A program made the translations under genes and the position numbers. A stretch of 64,000 nt of DNA from Gnetum montanum (taxonomy: Eukaryota > Streptophyta > Gnetopsida > Gnetales > Gnetaceae): the NCBI GenBank assembly GCA_015680685.1, contig MNCI01005375.1, positions 8,887 through 72,886 on the forward strand, read 5' to 3'. How positions within the stretch are numbered: the first letter of the stretch is position 1; every line of letters starts with the position of its first letter. The notes beneath the pieces are model-generated. The model saw nothing but the letters and a program-made list of their open reading frames with translations. It had not been told where the DNA came from and did no database searches. This document shows positions 54,951 through 64,000 of this stretch, one piece after another.

Positions 54951-55630
54951 TCAAAAGCTTGACTATCTAGGTTTTGTATATCATTTCCATTAAGTAATTT
55001 TTTCTTGAACTCATGTTCCAAATCAATCATCCTTTTTAGAATGAAATTAGCTTTGGAGTTTGATGACGTTTCAGGTATCACTTGACCCTCAAATTCTTGT
55101 TTTTTTTTCATAAATCTTAATACTTGATCATCATCTTCAAATACTTGTAAATGTCTTATATTATCTGGTACTGATGGTTGATTTTCTTCTTCAATCATTA
55201 CATCTTTGTAACTTTCTATTATTTGCATATCCAATGCTGAAGCTTTCTTTTCCAAATCATCTACTATAAGATTCTCTGCTTTGTTTATATGCTCTTTTTA
55301 GCAATGTTGAAACTGATCTAACATCCTACAAGCAAGTTGCTTATAAGGTCTTAAGAATGAGCTCTTTACTACACAGTTACCCTTTACTTGTTCACAAACT
55401 AATCTTGAGTCTCCTTTTATAGTAATTACTCTGATCTTTTTTTCTAGAGCTATTCTTATACCGATACATAAAACTTCATACTCTACCTTGTTATTAGTAC
55501 AAGGGAAAGATAAATGAATTTCTTTGAGAATTTAAGGTGAATCATTCCTTAATATAACTATACCAACTCCTGTACCTTTTGAATTACATGAACCATCATT
55601 CCTTAATATAACTATACCAACTCCCATTTA
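54951..55630 (-). pseudogene. Element C extra RNase H placed before RT
   Basis: Between protease and RT the frame reads DGSCNSKGTGVGIVILRND (55,600-55,545; first Asp region), LSFPCTNNKVEYEVLCIGIR (55,500; Glu region), RVITIKGDSRLVCEQVKGN (55,415; second Asp) and SSFLRPYKQLACRMLDQF. This is a type-1 RNase H of the archaeal-like kind that Tat elements carry after RT. A TAA interrupts it near 55,530 and a TAA after QHC near 55,300. A linker rich in Glu/Asp (LEKKASALDMQI, VFEDDDQVLRFMKKKQE) joins it to RT. A 30-bp duplication (55,541-55,570 and 55,595-55,624) repeats the GVGIVILRN segment. Confidence 0.8.
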
Positions 55631-55660
55631 TCCTCATTCTTTGAGTGTTCTTTTTTAGAA

Positions 55661-56581
55661 CTATAATTTTCTTGGAGTGTACAAATTTATTTTTTCAACA
55701 CCTCCTTTTTCAACCATTTTACTTTTTTCATTTGAAGTAATATTATCAATCATCAAAGGTTCACTATAGATGTATATCTGATTTGGTTCTCCTTTCCAAG
55801 GTAACCACATGTGAGAATAATTTGTTGATATGTAACCTAAGAAATTCTTGCTCCAACATCTACTTAATAAGAAACTATGTGAATATGGTATATCTACCAC
55901 TTGAATAGTTACTTTACTTCTGATGCAGGGTTCAAAAGCAATTTTCAATAGAAAATTTGGTAATTGACCCACAATCTTCACTCTACTTTTATCCACTTGA
56001 ACAATCTTTTTATTTGATTTTTCAGGAATCAAACCAAGTTTCTTCCATATAGACAATGGCATTAGAGTAGATGTAGCTCCATAATCAATCAAATAATTGT
56101 GTAAATATTTATCCTTTAATTTCATTGTCAAAAGAAAAGGAGGAGCCTCCTTATCAGGAATACAATCATACGAGGTCTTTAATTTCTCATCATTATTAGA
56201 CACATAACTTAACTCTGATTCTATAACTCTCCTTTTGCCTTTAATGAACTCTAAATCCTTTCTTTTTTGATCTCCTATTTGAAGCAACTGATAAAAGCTG
56301 ATATTGTCCTTGACATGTTTAAGGTCTTGAATCAAATCATACTCTCCATCACCAATAAAGCTTGGTTTCTTTATCCATTTATTAAAAGACATATTTGGAG
56401 TGCTTTTCTCTACTTGATTGTCTTTACCTTTATTCTTATCTCTTCTATTTGGCTCAAAAGATTTTCTCTTAGTAGATGGATTAGTAATAACATTTGGGGG
56501 TCTAGAGGTAGTTAATATTTCTTTTGATCGAAGACTATATCCATTTTCCTCATTATTATTACATTCTTCATCTGAATACAT
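55661..56581 (-). pseudogene. Element C protease region of gag-pol
   Basis: An uninterrupted 306-codon stretch. N-terminal Asn/Glu/Lys-rich linker (YSDEECNNNEENGYSLRSKE; RRDKNKGKDNQVEKS), then LTMKLKDKYLHNYLIDYGAT (56,110-56,050), STLMPLSIWKKLGLIP, PCIRSKVTIQVVDIPYSHSF. The active-site triad is DYG where DSG or DTG is expected, so the enzyme is probably altered or dead. It lies between gag and the extra RNase H. Confidence 0.8.
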
Positions 56582-57777
56582 ATCTTCTTCAGAACTTCAT
56601 AGAGAATAAGTATCGCTAGATCCATTGCTAGAAGATTTACTTGCATAATGAACACTAGATAACTCATTATTAGATTCAATATCAAGAAAGTTGCACATAA
56701 TTAGGTTACTTTAATTCTCATCTTCTACTAACTTAGTGTCTTGATGTTTATGCTTTCTATTTTTCCTTTCTTCCTTGATATTAACTCTTGCCAAGGCTTT
56801 TTCAAGCTTCACTATTTTGTTAGGCATGTCTCTCATTAATTATCCTTTTTCAAATTCTACTCTTTCATGTTCTTGCTATATCTTAACATGACATGGAATT
56901 GGTAAAGCTTTAAATTGAGCAAAATTTTGCATAGGAATCATAACTCTTTCTTCTCTTTTTTGAATTGCAATATTTTCTTTAGGATTCAAGTTCAACTATT
57001 TTTCTAATTGTATAGCTTCACTAAAGTAGTCATTTAGTGTAGTTAATTTTAGAGTTCCCTTAACCAAATTGAAATGTTGGGGTTAACAAACTTAAGATAA
57101 GTTTCTTTAAGCATTTCTTCTGATGGCCTATATTGTCTTTGAAAGAGTCCACAAATTCGTTGAAACTTGATGTTAAAATCTATAATTGACTCTTTAACTC
57201 CTTCCTTAGCTTGTATCACCCCATAGTATAGTTGTTGCTGATCTAATTGATTACCAAAATAGTCTAAGAAAAAATTCTTCATGTCATCCCAACTTGTAAT
57301 ACTATTACTTAGTATGTTTGAACACCAAATCTGAGCCATATCCTTTAAATTTGATACAAACAACCTACAAGCTTGATCTTGATGTTGAATATTTACATGG
57401 GCTAAAGCTAACTCAAACATGTGAATATATTCTTCAGCTAAATAAGCTTCTCCAGGAATGAAAGGCTCAAGAAAATATTTGTAAAATATCTTAGGAATAT
57501 CATTGTAATTTTAAAATCGTAATGGTGTAACTCTTTGCCAAGGATTTTCTATCCTATTCCTTTGGATAGTTGAACTCTTAGACTTTCTAGATCTTCTCTT
57601 ATAAATCGATAAACCAGATATAATGGGTGATCTTCTTGATCTTCTAGTTTTCACTCTGCCACTTGTTCCCAATTCAAAAGATTCCTTTTGTTCTTCTTTC
57701 GATGAAGTATCAGTCTTAGAATCAAGAATATCTTTTGAAACTTTTAAATTTTTGAAACTATCAATCTTCTTGTTCAT
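56582..57777 (-). pseudogene. Element C gag
   Basis: It starts at ATG 57,777 (MNKKIDSFKNLKVSKDILDS), with an Arg/Ser-rich block (RRSRRSPIISGLSIYKRRSR), one TAA at PLRF-stop-NYND, then the gag core: AYLAEEYIHMFELALAHVNI, LFVSNLKDMAQIWCSNILSN, SWDDMKNFFLDYF, FNIKFQRICGLFQRQYRPSE. The tail is Lys/Glu-rich coiled coil (KIVKLEKALARVNIKEERKN) and runs to the protease region. No zinc knuckle was found. The protein would assemble the particle. Confidence 0.8.
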
Positions 57778-57876
57778 GAACTAAAAATAGTATTTAATTT
57801 CTCAAGCCTTTATAGTAACAAATAATGGTTGATGTGCTATAATTATAAGGCTTATGAACTCAAAGGCTAAATTTTT

Positions 57877-57895
57877 CGTCGTCCTTCTAGCGCCA
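57877..57895 (-). promoter_or_regulatory. Candidate primer-binding site of C
   Basis: On the minus strand, seven bases after the LTR end, TGGCGCTAGAAGGACGACG begins with the TGG expected from a tRNA CCA end. I could not assign the tRNA with confidence. Confidence 0.5.
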
Positions 57896-58906
57896 AAAGA
57901 ACTGTTAACGACCATTTGAGACGCGATCGCCAACGAGTGTCCTCGAACAGGATTTAGGTGCTTGTTGGTCTCTAGCAACACCAAGGCCTAGATACCTCAA
58001 AATAGAATCAGTAGTTAATGTGAGTATGTGTGTATGCTGTTGTGAAAAATGAAACGATTAGGTTGTGTGTAAAACTATAAATGACTTATCTTAAAGAGCT
58101 TCAGCCAACTTTGCAAAGTACTGTAAGTTGTTGAGAGTTCCTATTTTGTTCAATTGCCTAGTCTATGTTATTCTTATAATACCTGCTTGTAACAAATAAA
58201 GTTTTGCAAAAGAATTTGAGCACAACTCTATGAATCTACTTCTAATTTTCCCCAGAGAAAGAGATAGTTCCACAAGAAAACTAGAAATACAGCTAGATTC
58301 AATGGAAATTTGTGTAAAGATCTCAAATGTTTAAACAAGGTAAAATGATACGAGTAAACACTTTACAACAAAGCTATCCCAAATTCAATAACTACAAATT
58401 GTTCAAACTTCCAAGGCTCAAGTAAGAAATTTCTTCAAGAGAATCCTACTATGCTACCAAAAAAAAATAGCTACATAAAATATCACATACCAAACTCTAT
58501 TTTGGCTAGATAATGGATGTCAAAAATTCCATTCAATAGAACCTTCAAAATACTTGACAATTTATGATTGAAATACCGCTAAGATTCACTTTAAAGATAA
58601 AAGAAGCTATTCTGGTCCTATCAAAATACCAAAGATTTTCTGAACCCTCTTGACTATTAAATCATTCAATGGCTTAACTACATGCAGAGGCTCTCTTACA
58701 ACAATCTCAATAGCGGTTCTTATACATTGCACAATAATAAAATTCACTACTAAAATGATCTTAAGGCTTTCAAACACAAGCTCTTCTATGGCAAAATTTT
58801 AATATAGATTTTCTATCATGCAACAAGAACAATAAGAGTAATCTAAAAATCCCAAAATTACTTGCCAAGCATGATACTATCTAAACCACTAGCTAAACAA
58901 TTTAAA

Positions 58907-58907
58907 N
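58907..58907. other. Single N replacing about 180 bases of LTR
   Basis: Sequence jumps from CTAAACAATTTAAA to ATATTACAAAATATC; the partner LTR has about 180 bases, with a (TC)n run, in between. This looks like an assembly join and not a biological deletion. Confidence 0.8.
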
Positions 58908-59648
58908 ATATTACAAAATATCTTGGGTAACTTCTTTCCCAAGTAAGGAAGTTATAACTTGCCCAACAATTTAGGAGAGATTACTTGTCCAACAAGTTAG
59001 GAAGTTATAACTTATACATGAAGTGAGGAGAAAATCATGCTAACATTGGCATGTGTCTTTACAAATATTTTTTTCATAAGAAGTCACAACCTATATAATA
59101 ATTTTAGGAAATAAAGCCAAGATATCTATCTTGTTTAATCCATTTAACCTTATTCACCATGATGGCCATTGCAATAAGTGCTCCATACAATTGTCATTTT
59201 ATTTTTGTTGCACATGAGAAAATATGAAACCACCAAACCATATGAAATTGGAACTTTATTTTGTTACTTTGATTTCATGTGTTCAAGTTTTGTACTTCTT
59301 TTAGTGATGATGGTTTTCTTCAGAATAAGCCATAACCATGATTCATTTGCTAAATAATCTCCCAGTTGGTTTAATACTGAGCTCAAATACTAAGTCCCTA
59401 CAACTGATCTCCTAGCCACATCCATGATCCTCTATGTCTTCATGTCTCTGTAGCCACACTTAATGGATTGGTAGTGATGATGATGGACACGGTGGCATCG
59501 GGTGCTGCTGTGTTTGCAATTTCTGTTTGTAAGTTCATCATTGCAAGAATCCAGACATGAAAAAAAAATTTTGTGGCGAAGCTTTGCCTTAGGGTTTGTG
59601 TTTAATATTTCACGTCTTCTCATTGTTTTTTGTCATCAAGCTTCTGAC

Positions 59649-60386
59649 CTATAGCGAAGAAATGAAGAATTCCACCACCTTGGCACTTTCGTCCACTAAT
59701 GCGTCACAGAACGCCCTGTGCATGATGAAGCTAATGAAGCTATTCTTCCTAGAGAAGAGGGTGCCATAGTCATAGCAGTACTTGCGAGTGCCATAGGTCT
59801 TAGAGTGGGCCTTCTAGTCAGACTGGACGACGTAGCGCTTGGAGCACTTTTCACACTTCCACTTCTTCTTGCCATGCTTTCTATAGAAGTGCTTCTTGAT
59901 GCTGGTGAGGTTACCCAGAGCTCATGCCAAGTCATGGTGAACACAGTTGGGCTCAGGAAAAATGTAGATGTGCTTGCACACTTCCTTGCTGGTGCATTGC
60001 CTCAGCTTCCAAGGCAGGTTGTGGTCACGTCGGTGCAATTGCAAGTTTTGGTCTCGTTGGAAACCCTTCTAGCATATCTCACACATGAATCTGTTGGTCA
60101 CCATTAGAGTCTTGGGTGACAATGCAATCACCTCCACCTCTAGGTCAGGCATGTCAGGTATCTTATGCTTGCACTTTGGTGCCACTAGCCATGGTGGCGA
60201 CTACTGCTCCTGATGGACATCACTGTTGTGCATGGACGAGACGTTGGCAGCCTTGTCAGAGGCTACGAATGTGACATTGGATTGCGTCATGGCTACTTTC
60301 TAGAAATTATTGCTGTTGCTCTCAAATTCTGTAGCAGCCACCAAATTCCAATTTCCCTCGCCATGGAACATATCAAACTTTGACAT
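59649..60386 (-). pseudogene. Captured IDD zinc-finger sequence, near-complete domain in C 5' LTR
   Basis: From ATG 60,386: MSKFDMFHGEGNWNLVAATE, a Ser/Asn-rich part, VEVIALSPKTLMVTNRFMCE, IC-TAG-KGFQRDQNLQLHRRD (finger 1), WKLRQCTSKEV...FPEPNCVHHD (finger 2), LGNLTSIKKHFYRKHGKKKW, KCEKCSKRYVVQSD-TAG-KAHS (finger 3, last Cys now Tyr), YCYDYGTLFSRKNSFISFIM and HRAFCDALVDESAK (finger 4), ending at TAG 59,649. The whole four-finger INDETERMINATE DOMAIN is continuous, without an intron between fingers. Stops are TAG at Gln or Trp-like positions, and two Cys have become Tyr. Sense orientation is that of the element. It is a captured plant transcription-factor sequence, not a live gene. Confidence 0.92.
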
Positions 60387-60784
60387 GAACCACCAAAAAA
60401 TAAAACAGATAGAAACAAACCCTGCTCCTAGCTCTGTCCTACTTGCTTTCTCTCTCTCTAAATTTGTTTTATTCAATTTGTGAATCAGGGACAGCTATTG
60501 TATGATATGGGTGCTAATATTGGCATGATTTTGATATATTCTTGATGCTTGTCTTTCTTCTAAAACTATTTCTCATAACCTGTTCTTGTTTTTCTGGTTT
60601 TCATTGCTAATTCAAATGTAGAGTATATACAAAGTGTTTGACAAATTGCCTTTTACCATTGTCTCTACCTTTGATGTCAATAAACATTACTGTGACGTCC
60701 AATTCTCAATTCTTATACTACAAAAACCTTTAATTAATTTTATCATGCCAACCTGTTCCATGAAATGGCCAAAATGTGCCAACA

Positions 60785-60789
60785 CTAGG
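60785..60789. repeat. Element C target-site duplication, right copy (CTAGG)
   Basis: Exact copy of 48,482-48,486. Confidence 0.9.
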
Positions 60790-60985
60790 TCATAAGCTAC
60801 CATAATTCCTCTAATCAATCCTTCATATTTCTCTATATTATTGGTACATGAGAATTTGAAATGATAAGAAAAGGGTTGGATTTCACTAGATGGGAGTGTT
60901 ATGATGGCAACAACACTAGTCCCATGGGCATTTGAAGCTCCATCAAAGTGCATGACCACCTCATAACTCTTAGGTACATTGTTAA
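60785..60985 (-). pseudogene. D second RNase H, N-terminal half
   Basis: Reads MVMHFDGASNAHGTSVVAII (60,959; first Asp), PSSEIQPFSYHFKFSCTNNI, EKYEGLIRGIMVAYDL (Glu region), then runs into C. It continues at 48,486 with LGIKHLMIKCDSKLVVNQVT. Same domain as A 37,240-37,700, a Tat-group feature. Confidence 0.8.
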
Positions 60986-61479
60986 TAATGTTGACATGCT
61001 CATTCAGGAATTTGAGGTCTATGGCTGCATGGTCTTCTACTAGTGAAGTAGTAAGTTGTGTGACTATAGCTTAACCTTTCATTAAGCCTTGAGAGACATA
61101 ATGAAGATCAAACTTGGCCATTATGGATTTTCAATGAGTAATATGGCTATTTTCATAGATATTAGTCATGATGGATCTAAGTACATTATCCTTACAAATG
61201 ATGTTGACCTAGCTCCTAAAGAGGTAGCACCACCACTTCTTCAGTTAGAAGACTAGGAATAAATAATACTTCTCTACATTGGTGTATCGGGTCTCATGTT
61301 TATTAATGCATGGCTTAGGTAGCATACTAAAAGCTCTACTCCATCATCTCATTTCTGATAGAGTAGAGAGGCAATAGATGTATCAAAGATAACAAGGTAG
61401 ATGTAAAACAGTTTCTCTTCTTGTGGTAGATAAAAGATAGGTAGTTGTACCAACTCTTGCTTAAGGTTTTTACAGGCTT
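60986..61479 (-). pseudogene. D RNase H (RT-linked), badly decayed
   Basis: About 500 bases between RT and the second RNase H, where the RT-linked RNase H lies in A. Only scattered words can be read because stops and shifts are dense. The assignment is mainly positional. Confidence 0.4.
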
Positions 61480-62640
61480 CTTGGCATTAAGTCATCCACT
61501 CATAGTGAACTCATTTCTTAAGAAAGTGTTACATGGATTGTAACTTATCAGTAAGCCTGGTGATGAACCTATGGATAAATAAATATCTACCTTGTAGTCC
61601 TCGAAGCTCCTTAAGGATAGTTGACACTACCAAGTTGGATATGGCCTAAACATTATCAAGATTGACACATATTCCGAATTTAGATACTATAAACCCAAGC
61701 ATCTTACCAGTTTTGACACCAAGACATACTTCTTAGAGTTAAGCCTATGCTCATATTTCAGATATCATTTCAACATAAGGTCAAGGTCATGCACATGGTT
61801 GTTGGCCACTATGGACTTAATGACTATATCTTCTATGTAATCATTAAGCAATCCGAGCATATAATCACTAAAGATATACATCATAGCTCTTTCATAGGTT
61901 TCTCTTGTGTTCTTTAAGCCAAAGGACATCATGATATAACAAAATGTACCCCAAGGGGTCATGAAGATCATACTAAGTTGATGTTCTAGGTTAATTCTAA
62001 TTTAGTTGTAGCCCAAGAGCCCATCCATGAAGGATAGCAAGGCATGTCCAGTCATAGTATTGATAAGTTAATCAATACTAGGCGAAGTAAAATCATCTTT
62101 AATGGTTTCCTTATTTAGGTCTTAAAAATCAATACCTATACATATACTCTCAATTTTCTTATGGACTACCACTATGTTGGATACCCATTCTACATAATAG
62201 AAAACTCTAATGAAACTATCTTGGTATAATTTTGTGATCTCATCATGAACTACCAAGGATGAATCTAGCCAAATTTTGTGAAATTTTTACTTAACTGATC
62301 TAACACTAGGATTGAGTATGATGTTATGTTGCACTAGGTGTGGATCAAGACCTGGAATATCTTCACACAACTAGGCAAAGGCATTAATGTTGTTCTAGAG
62401 TACCTTGGTCATGTCTTAAGCCTACTGAGATTCCATTGAGGAACTTAATTTTAGTGCTTTCTCCTAACCACTATGTGTCATGATAGGAACCTCAACTAGA
62501 GAGTCCTTGGTAACTTCATCAACCTCAAGGTTAAGGCTTTTGAAGAGCTTTTCAGGCCACTCTAGAGGTTTCTCTATTGAGGCTATGTGGTCAAAAAAAA
62601 TCTCAAGCTCAAGATCTAAGCAATTAAGTTCAATAAATCA
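61480..62640 (-). pseudogene. D reverse transcriptase
   Basis: Minus-strand order: PGLDPHLVQHNIILNPSVRS (62,350), LVVHDEITKLYQDSFIRV, VEWVSNIVVVHKKIESICIG (62,190), DLNKETIKDDF, TGHALLSFMDGLLGYN-TAG-IRIN (62,040), IFMTPWGTFCYIMMSFGLKN (61,960), TYERAMMYIFSDYMLGLLND, YIEDIVIKSIVANNHVHDLD (61,830). The catalytic pair YVDD of A is YIED here, with the first Asp lost. The similarity to A (YIFSDYLLERLNDYVDDI) is high enough to call the same family. Confidence 0.8.
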
Positions 62641-64000
62641 TTCAACATCACCATGAGGTCCACTTAAGTTCAATGGAAAACTGATTTACATCCAGGTGTC
62701 CATACTCCAATCTTGCATATCAACCATAAGCACATTAAGTGACACATAGGTAAAATGAATAAATAATGCCAAAATGATATAAAATTTTCTATTAGTTATG
62801 CATGGATCAACCAAAACATGTAATTTCATAGTCAAAAAAGATGCAAAAAAGGATAACAAAGGCTATAATAGGTAGGTGAAGAAAAATAAGGCTGCATAAG
62901 ATTAAATAAATGCTAAACGATGTGAACACATGGTCGAATGGAACCAAGTGATGCTTAAATGAAGCCAAATAACATCACAAGGCTAAAGAATGAAGGTTAA
63001 AAAGGTCAAATCAAGCTAAAATACAGTGAAACAAGGCTGAACAAGTAAAGCTAGAAAACCTAGGGTAAAACATGATTAATGTTAATCAATAAAGGTTAGA
63101 TTTAACTAGTTTTAGGCCTTAGCAAACCATATTGCCAATTTAAGACCTTGGCAAACCATATTATGGTCAAATGATGCTAGATGATGTTCCAAGGATGGTT
63201 GAACCCCACCAAATAACATCAATCAAAGGTTAAACATGGTTAACTAAGGTGACAAAAGAGATAAATAGTGAGATTAAAGCCAAGTAGAAGTTGAATGAGA
63301 TTAACTAATGATCTCTAAAAGTCAACCATGCATTGAAATATCAAAACAAGTACAAACACCATGAAACAAGGTCAAATTAGTCAAGGTGGATAACATGTGA
63401 TAAAAGAATATCAATATTGGTCAAAAAGGATTAGATTTTCCTAGTTTTAGGCCTTAGTAGACCATAGTAAAGGTCTACAAGATTGACCAGTATGTTTTAG
63501 CACATGATGAAGTCGTTTCAACAATGTTTGAAGGAAAAAATGACATCTTTTGATGTGACTATGTTGGGCTCTCTTGGTGACTACGCTAGCCAACATAGTT
63601 GATGATAGTATATGGTTTCCCAGGTTTGTTATGGCTAGTTTTGAGTTCTTGATGATCTTTATAACTAGCATTATGGGCTAGGATTAAGGATTGGTTCATT
63701 TTGACTTTGTTTTTATCCTTGGAAAGCTAGAAATAATGCCAAAATGGGTGATTACACTAGGAATACATTGGCTAGCATAGTCCATACTTGCTCTAGCATA
63801 GATGCATGTGAGAAATGGATTTATAGGGTTTAAGAGTTACTACTAGTATTCCATCAACTTCCTAGGGTAATGCAGGGTATGGAAAAGACTAAATTAGTCC
63901 TTTGGAAGGTAAAATAGGCTACTAAAAGTAATTTTTAACACCATTTACCACTAGACTACACTGGCTAATGTAGTTCAATATTTCCCTAGTGTAGACCAAC
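62641..64000. other. D spacer upstream of RT, with AAACTAG-type repeats
   Basis: About 1.4 kb with no gene recognised. On the minus strand TGGTTTGCTAAGGCCTAAAA followed by CTAG (63,108-63,132), a decayed copy at 63,140-63,165 and TGGTCTACTAAGGCCTAAAA followed by CTAG (63,440-63,465) are the same repeat as arrays 1 and 2 of A, in the same position before RT. The spacer extends beyond the window. Confidence 0.55.

Larger units (their letters stand above)
48487..60784 (-). mobile_element. C: Ty3/gypsy element carrying an IDD zinc-finger sequence in its LTRs
   Basis: C is 12.3 kb, with LTRs of 2,682 and 2,882 bp whose ends are TGTT...AACA, a perfect CTAGG target duplication, a clear polypurine tract and a candidate PBS. 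Minus-strand order: gag, protease, an RNase H of the second type, RT, RNase H, integrase, acidic accessory ORF. An RNase H placed before RT is unusual. Both LTRs hold a decayed INDETERMINATE DOMAIN C2H2 gene. Insertion is inside the second RNase H of D. Confidence 0.93.
57903..60784 (-). repeat. Element C 5' LTR
   Basis: Ends TGTT (57,903) and AACA (60,784), followed by the CTAGG duplication. It keeps the full IDD domain but lacks the microsatellite and TATA box of its partner, at the N in position 58,907. Confidence 0.95.
47830..64000 (-). mobile_element. D: Tat-like Ty3/gypsy element, minus strand, split by C and truncated in integrase
   Basis: D occupies 60,785-64,000 and 47,830-48,486 on the minus strand and is a relative of A. 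From right to left: a spacer with AAACTAG-type repeats, RT, RNase H, the second RNase H (split by C), and the start of integrase. It ends inside the integrase zinc region where it meets B3. Its 5' part lies beyond the window. The perfect CTAGG duplication around C proves that the two parts were once continuous. Confidence 0.8.

Noticed and set aside
50216-60386. Two host IDD genes in the window
   Set aside because: Each lies inside an LTR that is bounded by matching ends and a target duplication, both contain stops and lost Cys codons, and upstream and downstream sequence is LTR. They are captured copies, not host loci.
1-64000. tRNA, rRNA or other RNA genes
   Set aside because: No cloverleaf, rRNA or snRNA-like block was recognised on reading both strands; only tRNA-complementary primer sites of the retroelements were seen.

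Overview
The window is plant nuclear DNA made almost entirely of transposable elements nested inside one another. No intact host gene was found. The lineages seen (Athila-like and Tat-like Ty3/gypsy LTR retrotransposons, a plant L1-type LINE, a captured plant INDETERMINATE DOMAIN zinc-finger sequence) fix it as seed plant. Very long elements, large non-coding spacers and heavy decay suggest a large genome of gymnosperm or conifer type, but that is inference.

Left block (60-47,829). The outermost layer is a plus-strand Athila-like element (B3): a truncated 5' LTR at 1,969-2,838, gag interrupted at 2,985, then gag, protease, RT, RNase H and integrase resuming at 43,177. Its interruption is a minus-strand relative (B2, 2,986-43,176). 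B2 carries two insertions. B1 (10,508-17,140, minus) is a gag-protease-only element with both LTRs, PBS, PPT and a 4/5 target duplication, sitting in B2 gag. A (18,179-43,001, plus) is a giant Tat-like element with 2.1 kb LTRs and a perfect AGACT duplication, sitting in the B2 5' LTR. A is itself hit at 19,859-25,875 by a GC-rich LINE with a perfect 15-bp duplication.

Right block (47,830-64,000). A minus-strand Tat-like element related to A (D) is split inside its second RNase H by element C (48,487-60,784, minus; 2.7-2.9 kb LTRs, perfect CTAGG duplication). Both LTRs of C carry a captured INDETERMINATE DOMAIN C2H2 zinc-finger sequence. B3 and D meet head-on at about 47,830, each cut inside its integrase.

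How the parts work: gag, protease, RT-RNase H and integrase are the usual particle, copying and integration genes, all now broken by stops and frameshifts. A striking share of in-frame stops are TAG where glutamine (CAG) is expected, which fits decay at methylated CHG sites. Beyond the standard set there are accessory genes: an antisense, apparently intron-containing gene with its own TATA box in A; a sense ORF with a coiled-coil tail in B2; a third ORF in the LINE that looks like the same kind of protein; an acidic ORF in C; and a membrane-segment ORF in B1. All statements are by eye from the sequence; no alignment or database search was run.
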